Shown here: positions 46,630 to 59,240 of the stretch, piece by piece
How the letters are laid out: each line of letters begins with the position of its first letter
Position numbering within the stretch: the first letter of the stretch is position 1
From: Morchella semilibera
Lineage: Eukaryota; Ascomycota; Pezizomycetes; Pezizales; Morchellaceae
Length of the DNA stretch: 64,000 nucleotides
Reading direction: 5' to 3'
NCBI GenBank assembly: GCA_009192285.1
Contig: WBVU01000004.1
Location: forward strand, 2,998,001-3,062,000
Made by a program: the position numbers and the translations under genes
Notes under the pieces: generated by a model
Seen by the model: the letters and a program-made list of their open reading frames with translations, nothing else
What the model was told of the DNA's origin: nothing
The model's database searches: none

Positions 46630-49600
46630 TGTCCCGGCGTCTTGGCATTTGTCCCAACAGTTCGGTAGGGGATGTACGGTTGTGATTGTTAGGGTAATGT
46701 TAAGCGAGAGCGGGGAGTGCGAGGTGGAGGCTGTCGTTATTAGGTTCTGAGAGGTTCGATGGCGTGATGGATTGGATTGTTAGGGTAATGTTAAGCGAGA
46801 GCGGGGAGTGCAAGGTGGAGGCTGTCGTCATTAGGTTCTGAGAGGTTCGATGGCGTGATGGATTGGTAATGTAGAGTAGCGGAGATGGTGGGGAGGATTA
46901 CGGGGTGTGGTAGCAACGGGTTTCTATGAGGTTCTATGAGCGAAAGTGTGAGTCATAACGGGCTAGGGAAGGAGGTGTGTTAAATAGCGGGGATAGATGT
47001 TTTCCTTAGTTTTTTCTTTCTTTTCTCTCTGTCTCGTCTTCCCATTATCTCAGTACATAGGAATCTACTCCTATTTCCAAGCCATAGCCTCTCGTACCCA
47101 GTACTTGATCCTCTGACGAGGGGAAACTTATAGCATCTCTCATTGTTTTCGTTGAGGTCCATCTGGTCCTCGCTTTCCCTGCTCTGTGCCCTTGTGCCCT
47201 TGCCCTTGCCTTTCCCTCCGCCGGTGACTGTGCTTGTGCCTGTCCGGTGTCGCCCTTGTCTTCGTCAGTCTCCTCGTCGCTCGGCGTGCCCCTCTGGTTC
47301 TTCTGCGTCATCATTATCATCTTCTTCTTTGCGTCGGGTTACTCCGTCACACTAAGACGAAACCATCCTTACTCGACTGGCATAGTCCGAGTTCCTCGCA
47401 CCATAGTTTATCATGACCGCCCCTGCTACCAATGCATTTGATTATCAAAAGCTCCATACGGATCTCGAAGGGTTCTTTGTCGCTCACCCTGAAGTGGACC
47501 CCGCCGCAACGGAAGAAGCAAAGCAAGCGTATGCCCTTCTCCAAAGAGCGCATGGAGGGGTCCAGCAATATGCGATCGACATCACCACCCATCACTCCGA
47601 AACCGAACAAGGCCGGGACGAGTTTCATGAAGAAATCCAGGGACTACGGGCTAAAATTAAGAAGTTGCAAGAAGGAGTCAAAGGAGGTTTAGAGGAGCTC
47701 CACGACGACTTAACCAAGCCATCCAAATCGGAGAAGCTTCCTGACCCGGAGAAATACCGGGGCGATCGCAAGACTCTTAGGACCTTTCAGAGGCAACTAC
47801 AGATTAACCTCACAGCCAATTTCGATCGTTTTCCTACCTCGGCCCAACAATTGGCCTATTCTATTTCTCGATTGGAGGGACCAGCGGCGGATCAATTTTT
47901 GGTATATATTACGGATGAAGGAATCGCTCTTGATTCCATGGCGGAGTTTTTTGAGATTTTGGATAATGCTTTTGGAGATCCAGACCGCGCCGCTACTGCC
48001 GCTCGTAATTTGAGGGAGATCAGGCAGCGCCAACGCACTTTTTCCGAGTACTTTGCAGAGTTTCAGCGATATGCTGCTGACTCTGAGTTCAACGAGGCGG
48101 CTAAGATTGAATGCTTGTTGGAAGGACTTAACCAGGACCTGATGGCTCTAATGATTCAGAATGAAATACCAACCACGATTAAGGACTGCGGGCTGCTCCT
48201 CCAACGACTTGATAACAAACAACGGGCGCTACAGGCCAGGATGGGGAGGTTTCGTTTCCAGATTCCAAGTGCCCCTGCTCCGCGACCCTTTGCTCCTCAT
48301 CCCCCCGTTGCACCAGCAACATCCCCAGTCGTACGAGGACTACCCCAACCATTACCAAAGAATGCTGCGCCAGCGGCCCATCCTTCCTATACTCCTGGGG
48401 GAGCTGTCCCTATGGATTTGTCTAATAGTTATCGTCGCCTGGATCTGAGAGAAAGGGAGGCACGTCGTGTGGAGAATCGTTGTTATTATTGCGGGGGGGT
48501 TGGACATTTGGTTAGGGATTGTAAGCTTTCGCCCTCGGGAAGGGCAGCACCCAGGATGAGGGGAGCGTTGTTGGAAGCGAAGAAGGAGAAGAAGGAAAAG
48601 GAGGAGGATTTATCGTCAGATGAGGAGGAGTTAAAAGATTCGTCCCTGGCCTAAGCGGCATAGCCCAGGGACCTCCTAAAGTCTTTTCTAAGGTGTCTAT
48701 TTCTACGTTTTCAGTATCAGAAGGAGAGATGGATGGGAATCAATTGATTGTAGTTTGTTCTATTTCGCAAAATAAAAAATCTATTGTACCCACCTATGCT
48801 TTGATTGATACTGGAGCGTCGGGATATGCATTTATTGACGAAGACTTTGTGCGCCGCTATGAATTGAAGATGAAGAACTTGAGGACTGAGAGGGAGGTTG
48901 ATGTGATTGATGGAAGACCTATTGAGTCAGGAAAAGTAATTAAGAAGGTGACGTTGGAGTTGGAGATTAATGGACATGTGAAGGAATGTCCTTTCTTTGT
49001 TACGAAATTGGGACACTATCCGATTGTGATGGGGATACCTTGGATGAGGAGACATGGAGTTGTTATTGATAGCGGGAGGAATGAAATTCGCTTCCAGTCC
49101 TCAGTATGTCTTGAACATTGTATAGACAACCGCAAACCTATTGTTGCTCGGGGAATTTCAACACCACCACCAGAGAGGCCGGTTACCCATATTTCGGCAG
49201 TTACTCCTCGATCGTTTAAAAAGCTCTCCCAAGATCCTACTGTCTAGGTTTATTCGACCACTCTATATGCTGTCAATAAAATATTGGAGATGCCTGCTAA
49301 TCCTGATGGAACGATCCCAATTGATTACCAGCGGTTCCGACAGTTGTTTGATGAGACCAATGCTTCTAGGCTACCGCCACATCGTCCCTACGACCATGAG
49401 ATCAAGCTCCAGGAAGGAATAGCACCACCTTTTGGTCCCATGTATAGTATGTCGCGGGAGGAGTTGAAGGCGTTGAGAGATTATTTGGCCGATAACCTGC
49501 AGAAAGGATTTCTTCGGTCCAGCAACTCACCAGCTGGTGCTCTGGTGCTATTCGTTAAAAAAGCTGATGGATCCCTACGTTTGTGCGTCGATTATAGGAA

Positions 49601-52600
49601 GTTAAATGCTATTACGGTTAAGGATCGATACCCTCTTCCCCTTACACCGGAAACGATGGCCAACCTGGCCCGAGCTAATTATTTTACCAAGCTGGATCTA
49701 CGTTGGGGCTACAATCAGATTAGGATTAAGGAAGGAGACGAGTGGAAAACGGCTTTTAGGACCCGCTATGGACATTGGGAATATTTGGTGATGCCTTTTG
49801 GTTTAACCAATGCACCAGCTACTTTCCAACGTTGGATTAATGATATCCTTCGCCCCTTTTTGGACCGTTGCGCTACGGCCTATCTGGATGATATTCTCAT
49901 CTACTCGGAGACCTTGGAACAACACCAACAGGATGTGCGACAAGTATTGGAAGCCTTGGAAGCTAATGAGGTCCATCTAAAACCAGAGAAATGCGAATTT
50001 AGTGTACAGGAAACAAAATATTTGGGCATGATTTTGACCCCTGGAGGAATGAAGATGGATCCTGCTAAGGTACAGCCAATTGTGGACTGGGAGGAGCCGA
50101 AGACAGTAAAGGAGGTTCAGGAGTTTCTTGGGTTTGCCAATTTTTATCGACGCTTTATTTATGCTTATTCCCGGGTGGCTCGGCCATTGACTGCTCTGAT
50201 AAAAAAACATGTGCAATTTGAGTGGACTCAGAAGGTCGAACAAGCGTTTCAAAGACTTAAGACTGCCTTTACCACCGCTCCAGTGCTGATGCACCCGGAC
50301 CCTGAGAAGGAATTTATTGTGGAAATAGATGCATCAGACTATGTGTCGGCAGGGATATTATCACAACGGGACGATGAAGGAATACTTCACCCAGTTGCTT
50401 TTTTCTCCAAGACACACTCGCCGGCAGAATGCAATTATGAAATCTATGACAAAGAGTTACTGGCTATTATTCGTTGTTTTGAGGAATAGAGACCTCACTT
50501 GGAAACAGCTCAATTTCAAGTTAAAGTGCTCACCGACCATCGTAATCTTGAGTACTTTATGTCAACCTAATTGCTGAATCGGCGGCAAACCCGTTGGGCG
50601 GAGTTTTTGTCTCATTTTAATTTTGTTATTCAATATAGGCCCGGAAAACAGGGAAGGAAGGTTGATATTTTGACCAGAAGGCCTAAGGATTTACCGAAGG
50701 AAGGGGACGAGAGATTGGAACAACAAAGTCGGGTGGTTTTGAAGAAAGAGAATTTAGATGTAAAGATAGGTTTGTTGGCGGGTTCTTTGTCAAATGAACC
50801 CGCTGAAGGATCGTCTCCCATACTCGATTTATTTAACAAAGCTTACTAGTGTGATAGCTTCCCAAGTAAAATTTTATCTATGCTTCGAGACGGTGTTCAA
50901 CAATCGAAAGAAATTTCGTTGGCGGAATGCAGGGAAAGTGAGGAGGGGTTATTGCTTTACAGAAATACTCTCTACGTTCCTGACTTTGATGAACTCAAGC
51001 TCTATCTGCTACGAGAGTATCACGATAAACCTTCGGCTGGACATTCTGGACAATCCAAGACTTTGGAACTTCTCAGTCGGGAGTATTATTGGCCGACCAT
51101 GCGGAAATATACAGACCGCTATGTCCAGAATTGCCATACCTGTCGGTGAAGCAAGACAAACCATAATCCTCTACAAGGAGTTCTGCGCCCATTATTGGTG
51201 CCCAAAGGACCCTGGACGGATATCACGATGGATTTTGTAACGGGACTTCCGAAGAGTCATGGATTTAATGCCATTCTAGTAGTGGTGGATCGGTTGACAA
51301 AGATGAAGCATTTGATTCCTACGACGGAGAATGTTAACGTCAGGGATCTGTCTCGTCTATACCTAGAGCAGGTATGGAAGTTACATGGGTTACCTGAGAC
51401 TATCGTTTCCGATCGAGGGACACAGTTTACTGCTGAATTTTGGAAATTTCTCTGCGAGCGGCTGGAAATTGCCCCTCGATATTCCATAGCATTTCATCCT
51501 CAGACCGACGGACAAACAGAAAGGACCAATGCGATTATGGAGCAGTACCTCCGCAGTTATATATCATATCAACAGGATAACTGGGTGGACCTTTTACCCC
51601 TGGCTGAATTTGCTACTAATAATCACATTTCTGAAACTACTAATATGTCCCCCTTCCAGGCTAACTATGGGAGACATCCGAGGATGACATTTGGACCTTT
51701 ACAGCACGGGCAGACGGTGAATGAGGACCAGGCTAATGGGTTGGCACGAGAGATGTCTCAGGTGTTTGATTTTCTGAAAAGCGAGATGTTCAGGGCGCAG
51801 AAGATACAGGAGGAGATGGCCAACTTACACCGAACTCCGGCACCTCGATATGCGGTCGGCGATTTTGTCTGGCTCTCGACTAGAAATATTGAAACAAAAC
51901 GGCCCTCGAAAAAACTTGACTGGAAACAAATTGGCCCCTACCCGGTCAAACGAATTGTGAGCCCTTATGCCTACGAGGTGGAGTTACCTGCCTCTATGAA
52001 AATACATCCGGTATTTCATGTTTCATTATTATCGCCGACAGTTGGGGATCCTGTTCCCGGACAAATTGTTGAACCACCCCCACCGGTGGAAGTTGAAGGA
52101 GAGACTGAATGGGAAGTAGCGGAGATATTGGATTCGCGGAAGAGGGGGCGAAGGGTGGAGTATTTGGTTAGATATGCTGAATATGAAGAACCGTCCTGGC
52201 AACCTTCGGGTGATTTGGAGCATAGTCCTGATATTAGGAAAGCATTTCACGACCAATACCCTTCGAAACCTCGGCCTATCAGGAGCTAGGCCTTTGGAGG
52301 GGACCTGATCTGTCCCGGCGTCTTGGCATTTGTCCCGACAGTTCGGTAAGCGATGTACGGTTGTGGTTGTTAGGGAAATGTTAAGCGAGAGCGGGGAGTG
52401 CGAGGTGGAGGCTGTCGTCATTAGGTTCTGGGAGGTTCGATGGCGTGATGGATTGGTAATGTAGAATAGCGGAGATGGTGGGGAGGATTACGGGGTGTGG
52501 TAGCAACGGGTTTCTATGAGGTTCTATGAGCGAAAGTGTGAGTCATATCAGACTAGTGGAGGAGGTGTGTTAAATAGTCGAGATAGATGTTTTCCTTAGT

Positions 52601-52941
52601 TCTTTCTTTCTTTTCTTTCTGTTTCGTCTTCCTGTTATCTCGGTACATAGGAATCTACTCCTATTTCCAAGCCATAGCCTCTCGTACCAATTACTTGCTC
52701 CTCTGACCAGAGGAAACTCATAGCATCTCTCATCGTTCTCGTTGAGGTCCATCTGGTCCTCACTCTCCCTGGCCTGTGCCCTTGTGCCTTTGCCCTTGCC
52801 TTTGCCTTCGCCGGTGCCTGTGCTTGTGCCTGTCCGGTGTCGCCCTTGTCTTCGTCAGTCTCCTCGTCGCTCGGCGTGCCCCTCGGGTTCTTCTGCGTCA
52901 TAATTGTCATCTTCTTCTTTGCGTCGGGTTACTCCGTCACA
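46630..52941 (+). mobile_element. Ty3/Gypsy chromovirus, family 1, with both LTRs
   Basis: The 5' LTR is 46630-47351 and the 3' LTR 52311-52941 (631 bp). The 5' LTR is longer because about 91 bp around 46766-46864 is tandemly repeated. Gag is 47413-48654, with capsid-like region, zinc knuckle CYYCGGVGHLVRDC and an acidic Ser/Glu tail. Pol is about 48693-52289: protease DTGASGYAF, reverse transcriptase AYLDDILIY, RNase H, integrase and chromodomain (EWEVAEILDSRKRGRRVEYL type). Fossil with about four breaks in pol; gag is open. There is no matching target duplication (ACGGT on the left, ATTCA on the right): the left flank is gag of a relative and the right flank is pol of another, which suggests recombination between elements. 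Confidence 0.92.
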
Positions 52942-55695
52942 ATTCACTTCCAGTCATCAGTATGTCTTGAATATTGCATAGCCAACCGCAAACCTATTGT
53001 TGCTCGGGGAATTTCAACGCCACCATCAGAAAGGCCAGTTACTCATATTTCAGCGGTTACCCCTCGATCGTTTAAGAAGTTGGCTCAGGATCCTACCGTT
53101 CAAATCTATTCAACCACACTATATGCCGTCAACAAAATATTGGAGATGCCTGTCAACCCTGATGGAAAGATTCCGATAGATTATCAACGTTTCCAGCAGC
53201 TATTTGATGAAACCAATGCATCCAGGCTACCACCACATCGTTCCTATGATCATGAGATAAAGCTACAAGAAGGAACAGCACCAACCTTTGGTCCCATGTA
53301 TAGCATGTCACGAGAAGAGTTGGGGGCGTTGGGGGTTGTTTGGCCGATAATTTGAAGAAGGGTTTCTTAGGTCTAGCAACTCCCCAGCTGGCGCCCCGGT
53401 GCTATTCGTTAAGAAAGCTGATAGTTCCTTACGCTTGTGCGTTGACTATCGGAAGCTAAATGCCATCACGGTTAAGGATCGATATTCTCTTCCCCTTACA
53501 CCAGAAACTATGGCCAACCTAGCAAGGGCAAATTATTTTACCAAATTGGATTTACGTTGGGGTTACAATCAGATTAGGATTAAAGAGGGGAATGAGTGGA
53601 AGACGGCTTTTAGAACTCGCTATGGAGACTGGGAATATCTGGTGATGCCTTTTGGTCTAACCAATGCCCCTGCTACTTTTCAACGCTGGATTAATGATAT
53701 TCTCCGACCCTTCTTGGACCGTTGCGCTACTGCTTATCTTGATGATATTCTTATTTATTCGGAGACCCTGGAGCAACACCAACAGGATGTGCAGCAAGTA
53801 CTGAAAGCCCTAGAGGCCAATGAGGTTCACCTGAAGCCCGAGAAGTGTGAATTTAGCGTGCAGGAGACAAAATACTTAGGCATGATTCTAACTCCCGGAG
53901 GAATGAAGATGGACCCTGCTAAGGTACAGACGATTGTGGATTGGGAAGCGCCGAAGACAGTGAAGGAGGTTCAGGAATTCCTTGGGTTTGCCAATTTCTA
54001 TCGACGTTTTATCTATGCTTACTCCCGAGTGGCTCGGCCATTGACTGCTTTGACAAAAAAGTATGTACGATTTGAGTGGACCCAAAAAGTTGAACAAGCG
54101 TTTCAGAAACTCAAGACTGCTTTTACCACCGCTCCTATATTGATGCATCCTGATCCCGAAAAAGAATTTATTGTAGAAACCGACGCGTCGGATTATGTGT
54201 CGGCAGGGATACTATCACAACGAGATGATGAAGGAATATTGCATCCAGTCGCCTTCTTCTCCAAGACACACTCGCCAGCAGAATGCAATTACGAGATTTA
54301 CGACAAGGAGTTGTTGGCCATTATTCGTTGCTTCGAGGAATGGAGACCTCATTTAGAGACAGCTCAATTCCAAGTCAAAGTACTTACAGATCATCGCAAT
54401 CTTGAGTACTTCATGTCGACTAAATTGCTGAATAGGCGTCAAACTCGTTGGGCAGAGTTTCTATCTCGGTTTAATTTTATTATTCAGTATAGGCCAGGGA
54501 AGCAGGGAAGGAAAGTTGATATTTTGACTAGAAGGCCTAAGGATTTACCGAAGGAGGGGGACGAAAGATTGAAGCAACAAAGCCGAGTGGTTTTGAAGAA
54601 GGAGAATTTAGATTCTAAGATAGGTTTGTTAGCGGGCTCTTTGTCAAATGAACCCGCTGAAGGATCGTCTTCCGTACTTGATTTGTTCAACAAAGCTTAC
54701 CAGAGTGATAGCTTTCCAAGTAAAGTTCTATCCATGCTTCGGGACGGCGTTCGACAATCGAAAGAGATTTCGTTGGGCGAGTGCAAGGAAAACGAGGAAG
54801 GGTTATTGCTTTATCGGAATACCCTTTATGTCCCTGACTTTGACGAACTCAAGCTCTATTTGCTACAAGAATATCACGATAAACCTTCGGCTGAACATCC
54901 TGGACGATCAAAGACTTTGGAACTTCTCAGCCGGGAATATTATTGGCCGACCATGCGGAAATATACAGACCGCTATGTCCAGAACTGCCATACCTGTCGG
55001 CGAAGTAAGACGAACCATAATCCACTACAAGGAGTTCTGCGCCCATTATTGGTACCCAAAGGACCCTGGACAGATGTCACGATGGATTTTGTAACGGGAC
55101 TTCCGGAGAGTCGTGGATTTAATGCCATTCTAGTAGTGGTGGATCGGTTGACAAAGATGAAGCATTTGATTCCCACGACGGAGAATGTTAACGCCAGGGA
55201 TCTGTCTCGTCTATACCTAGAGCAGGTATGGAAGTTACATAGGCTATCCGAGACTATTGTTTCCGACCGAGGGACACAGCTGACTGCTGAGTTTTGGAAA
55301 GTCCTCTGCGAACGGCTGGAAATTGCCCCTCGCTATTCCACAGCATTTCATCCTCAGACCGATGGGCAAACAGAAAGGGTCAATGAGATTATGGAGCAGT
55401 ACCTCCGCAGTTATGTATCATATCAACAGGATAACTGGGCGGACCTTTTACCTCTGGCCGAACTTGCTACTAATAATCACATCTCCGAAACTACCAATAT
55501 GTCCCCCTTCCAGGCTAACTATGGGAGACATCCGAGAATGACATTTGGACCTTTACAGCACGGACAGACAGTGAAACTGTGCTCCTCGAGTCCTTCTGCG
55601 TCATTATTGTCATCTTCTACTTTGCGTCGGGTTACTCCGTCGCACTGCGTCATCATTATCATCTGTCACATTGTATCTTGATTACTCCGTCACAT
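52942..55695 (+). mobile_element. partial family-1 chromovirus (pol), close relative of the element at 12464-18818
   Basis: It starts inside the protease region directly after an LTR and covers reverse transcriptase, RNase H and integrase up to about 55575. It then passes into two short LTR-end fragments (55576-55645 and 55646-55695, each ending near CTCCGT(C)ACA/CGCA). The sequence is much closer to the minus-strand element 12464-18818 than to its neighbour 46630-52941; they share many unusual residues. Fossil, with ends lost and about one break in what remains. Confidence 0.85.
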
Positions 55696-56093
55696 TTTGG
55701 AAATGACAAAGTAGTACTGAAGACCTTTATTGACAGCTTCGTATTACTTCCAGGCTGCCAGCAGTGTGATTGAAGGAAGAGCATGCGAAATAGCTCATCC
55801 TCTATTATAGCGGCTATTAAGGTTGCGTCCCAGAATATTACATGCGCAATTAAGAAGTATTCACATTTTAGAAAACTTCAAATATAATATCAAATAAGCG
55901 ACACTGTAATTCCACGTGGTAGACACATTTTTTATTAGTGTATGTCTGACAGAGATTGCGACCCGCATATATCAATTTATTATTTCCAGATATTCCCTAC
56001 CTAAAATACATACATGTCTTTAAAACATGAAAGCACAAGTTGTAATGGTTTATTGAGGACCATGATGATCGCACCAATATTTTTCATCGCTTT
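55696..56093. other. intergenic region downstream of the mitochondrial carrier gene
   Basis: This 398-bp stretch marks the passage from repeats to host DNA. It holds the 3' side of the minus-strand carrier gene. Nothing else was recognised. Confidence 0.5.
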
Positions 56094-57747
56094 TTACGCA
56101 ATTGAATCCACACGTCTCTTGATGTACTCATAGCTGCTGAAGAAGACAGAATTCAGGATGCATGATCTAATCATGGATACACCTAGTCCACGATACCTGT
56201 ATCGCAAAGGAAATTAGTTCTTAACTTGCAACAGGATCAATGGTGTAATAAGAGACATGGGAATGTTTTCTCACATCCTACGATTAAAAAACCGAAATGG
56301 CCTCTTAGGCAGAGGTTCACCCGGCCGATGTGTCAAAACATCTCTCTGATATATCGCCTTCGCCGAATCGATTGGGTAAATCTTTTGCCGTGAGCACCAG
56401 ATCATATGCTTACAATGAGATAGTTCTTACAAGGACCCAACTAAGCAAGCCGCATAATCCACCAGAAGCCGCAATCGCCAATGGCCCGGCGCCGTTCGAG
56501 GATGAAAATAGATGCTTACCGCTTTCATAAAACTTTATATACCTCAAAATAGTTAGCCTCCCGCTTCATAGGCAGAACAGTAATGGGATTTACATACCGT
56601 AAAGTACATTGCTGTTCCTAAAGTATCACGGACTATTTTTATGCGAGTTAACTTCATATATATACAAATCATGCAGTGTGAGTAAATCTCACGAACTAAA
56701 AATAAATGTACCCACTAAAGTGAAGATGAAACCCGGAGTATAGTCCCCCAAACCCCCTGGCCTTCACAATACTACTAGCACTTTGAAAAGTACCTTTTGG
56801 CTGGTACTTTGTGATGTGGCTTGGGTCATCCACACTCGCCATACGAGAGCGAGCCATCAGTAGCTCTATCTGTGACGAAAGCTTCGTAAACTCAAACGGG
56901 CCTAAACGGAGCTAGTTGTCAGTCCCCTATTGCATCTGACGCTCATCGCATCAAGACACACTCCCCAACACCCTCCATCAGGACATCAAGAAGAGGCACC
57001 CCACTAACACGCAATGACTGTGATGGCACCCCCGGCGGTAGCGCCACTGAAAAACCAGTAGGCTGGGTTCAATGGTTTAAACGATTCATTCGGAGAAGAT
57101 ATCGCTCTTGGACCCAGAACGGATTTTAAAAAGGACGAGTATGTATTTTTCGACTTTGAATAGATCGAAAAAGATATAGTCCGCACTAGAGTCACTGAGG
57201 CCAAAGGTGCAAGGCTTCCTACAATACAAAATTGACTTGTAGGTGTTTCCTAATAATAATAGCAGATGGAGAAAAAGGCCATACCTCGCCAGAATCCTCT
57301 TGTGCCTTCGGTTTTATGGGTTTGGGTAACACAATCCCAGAAGCTTCGAAACTTGTACCTAGGCATCCATAAAACAAGAGTAAATCAACATAGTGGTCTC
57401 TAGAGGGGCACGAGATGGCAATGGAATTGGGGGGAAGTTATTGTGCAAGAGCGGGTGAGTAGACTTAATTGCAGTATTAACTCACGCTTGCATGCGCGTC
57501 TTGACAGAATCGAGGGGGAACTAGATATACAGAACTGTAAGCCTTTTGTCCAATTCTCTCTGAAATCCTAACTCACAGCAATGAACGTTGATACGCAACT
57601 ACTAGCACTTGCTGCGATCTCTGTCCGATACTTCTTCACCAAGAGCTCTCCGGAGGTCAATAGTCTTTGCTGGCGTCTCTTCACCGCCCCACCCCGTTCG
57701 GGCACCGCCCCTGCTGGGGGGGTTATTGGTTCTGGGGAGTCGGGCAT
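56094..57747 (-). CDS. mitochondrial carrier family (SLC25-type) transporter
   Basis: An inner-membrane solute carrier; the substrate cannot be told from sequence. Nine exons (57747-57577, 57520-57486, 57358-57285, 57218-57009, 56901-56716, 56632-56598, 56532-56431, 56381-56278, 56196-56094) give 339 residues and close in frame, a normal length. Three carrier repeats are visible from their PX[DE]XX[KR] signatures: PLDSVKTRMQ at about residue 59, PFEFTKLSSQ at about 165, and PIDSAKAIYQ at about 274. Typical blocks lie between them: GFWRGSLAPLASVTLVRTIS, FFSGATAGGAITVIAC, GGLYSGFHLHFIRDTLGTAM, and YRGLGVSMIRSCILNSVFF near the end. Repeat 2 has Glu in place of Asp in the signature, which is common. 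Introns are 37-127 nt; most are GTRNGT...YAG. The start gives a Pro-rich cytosol-facing N-terminus (MPDSPEPITPPAG). First gene of a minus-strand island with the eight-cysteine protein and RSP5. Confidence 0.9.
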
Positions 57748-58483
57748 GTCTGTGCCTTGTGCTAATGAATAGAAGAAGAGAAATTATGCTTTGATGTACT
57801 CAAGAATAACAATCGAGGCTAAGGAATGGGAAAGCTGTAAGGCAGGCCAGGCTTAGAAATTATGGGGTTCACCAAGTTCCAATGCACACTTATAGCTCGC
57901 TTAACCACAATGACATGAAGTGAATGTAGATCCACAGTCGCTTGGCATGCGCATTTCGGTTCCAGGTGCACCGCACCAGAGAGTGTATCAGAAAGTAAAA
58001 ACAACCGCAGCCCTAAGATGTACCTACTTGAAAGTTATCCGACTATTAGGTGAGGCCCCAGTAAATTCACAACCACCTTGATTTTTTATTTTCATATGAT
58101 TGATGAGTCGTTGCATCACTTTCCGGTACCTCTGGGTGCATACATTCTTGTTATGGTACGGCCACTGGGGATACATGTGTGCTCAAGGGTTGGGTCTCTG
58201 GAATACATGTATTACCTGCACTGCACCAATATCACTGCACCAATATCAAGCTATTATCATCGTAATCAACACTGCACCTTGCCGCAAGGCAAGGCGATGC
58301 CTACCGTAGCGTATAATAGTAGTTCCAGAGACGTCGCTTTGATTCGTTTTACATCCATTCCACCTCGCCCTAAAAGTAAGGACATTGTCGTTGTTATTAA
58401 AAAGCTACCTCACACCATAAACCGCTCATACAACTTAACGAAAGAAACAAAAGCACTGCACTACGAACATCGTCCATCACTGC
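57748..58483. other. intergenic region between carrier gene and eight-cysteine protein gene
   Basis: It contains the carrier gene's upstream region and the 3' side of the next gene. A long plus-strand frame (58078-58548) has no recognisable product and partly lies antisense to the next gene. No repeats were recognised. Confidence 0.5.
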
Positions 58484-59240
58484 CTACAACAAAGCGCCAG
58501 CAACAGCCAAGAGACCAGCGACGGCCCCATAACTGTAACCTGGAGTGACGGCAATAGCAGCATTGGTGGACGTGCTTGTGGCTGAGGAGGAGGAGGAGGT
58601 TGCAGCGGAAGACCCATCACCGGTTGTGGTAGCAGTCGCTCCGGAGCCGGTCGAAGTTCCAGTAGAGCTTCTCGTAGAGCTTCCGGTAGCAGTAGCGACT
58701 GAGCTGGTGCTGGCTGTAGCAGAGTAGGCACCACAGTATGAAATAATAGTGTTTTCAATGGACGAGGCGGCTGTTTATGTAGCTGTTAGCGGCATGTGCT
58801 ACATGGAGACGGTTGACACTTTACTTACTAGGATCATTGGGGCAATTGTTGTAGCATGTTGCAAGGTCTGTGTACTGCAAGCAGAGGCATTCGTAATTGT
58901 TTCCATCCGTGGCTATCAAGAAATCGTTAATAACACATAGTTTCAGCCTGATTGACTAGGAAACATACTGCACGCCGTGATCCTGGGCGAAATAAGATTA
59001 ATACAAGCCTCTGTCGCTTCGTTAGTTTTTATTTCCAACATAGGTTGGGGAAACGGCCAGTCTCCACGTACCGACGATGCTAATCAAAAAATTAATTAGT
59101 ACTCTAACTTTTGGTGATTTAGAGAGCAAGGCGGCTTACTTAGCAGCATCACAGCTCTGATCCACAGTCCACTGGGACGATTGAGCCGCAACGTATCCAG
59201 TGAAGGCTGCAATAGCGAGAATTACTTCGGTGGGACGCAT
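58484..59240 (-). CDS. secreted eight-cysteine (CFEM-like) Ser/Thr-rich protein, probable GPI anchor
   Basis: Five exons (59240-59140, 59079-59072, 59010-58969, 58912-58829, 58770-58484) give 173 residues. Residues 1-19 form a signal peptide (MRPTEVILAIAAFTGYVAA). The mature domain has eight Cys at 30, 39, 50, 59, 61, 70, 74 and 91. From the second Cys on, the spacing (C-x10-C-x2-D-x5-C-x-C-x8-C-x3-C-x16-C) is close to the fungal CFEM pattern, including an Asp at the place used for haem contact in CFEM proteins; the first pair is spaced differently. A Ser/Thr-rich stalk (about 95-145) and a hydrophobic tail (YGAVAGLLAVAGALL) follow, as expected for a GPI-anchored cell-wall or membrane protein. 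Exon 2 is only 8 nt (CATCGTCG); without it the frame is lost, and with it the junction reads CDAANIVEACI. The family assignment is inference; a general GPI-anchored Ser-rich protein is the alternative. Confidence 0.8.
59072..59079 (-). other. 8-nt microexon of the eight-cysteine protein gene
   Basis: The upstream intron ends TTTTTTGATTAG and the downstream intron begins GTACGT. The exon completes codon AA|C and supplies Ile, Val and the first base of Glu. It is the only way found to link exon 1 (phase 2) to exon 3 (needs phase 1). Confidence 0.7.

Noticed and set aside
58078-58548. Plus-strand frame of 156 codons between carrier and surface-protein genes
   Set aside because: No signal peptide, domain or family resemblance, and it overlaps the end of the minus-strand eight-cysteine gene.
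58484-58770. Minus-strand Pro/Leu-rich frame overlapping the surface-protein gene
   Set aside because: It is a shifted reading of the Ser/Thr-rich stalk exon; the spliced frame with signal peptide and eight Cys explains the region better.
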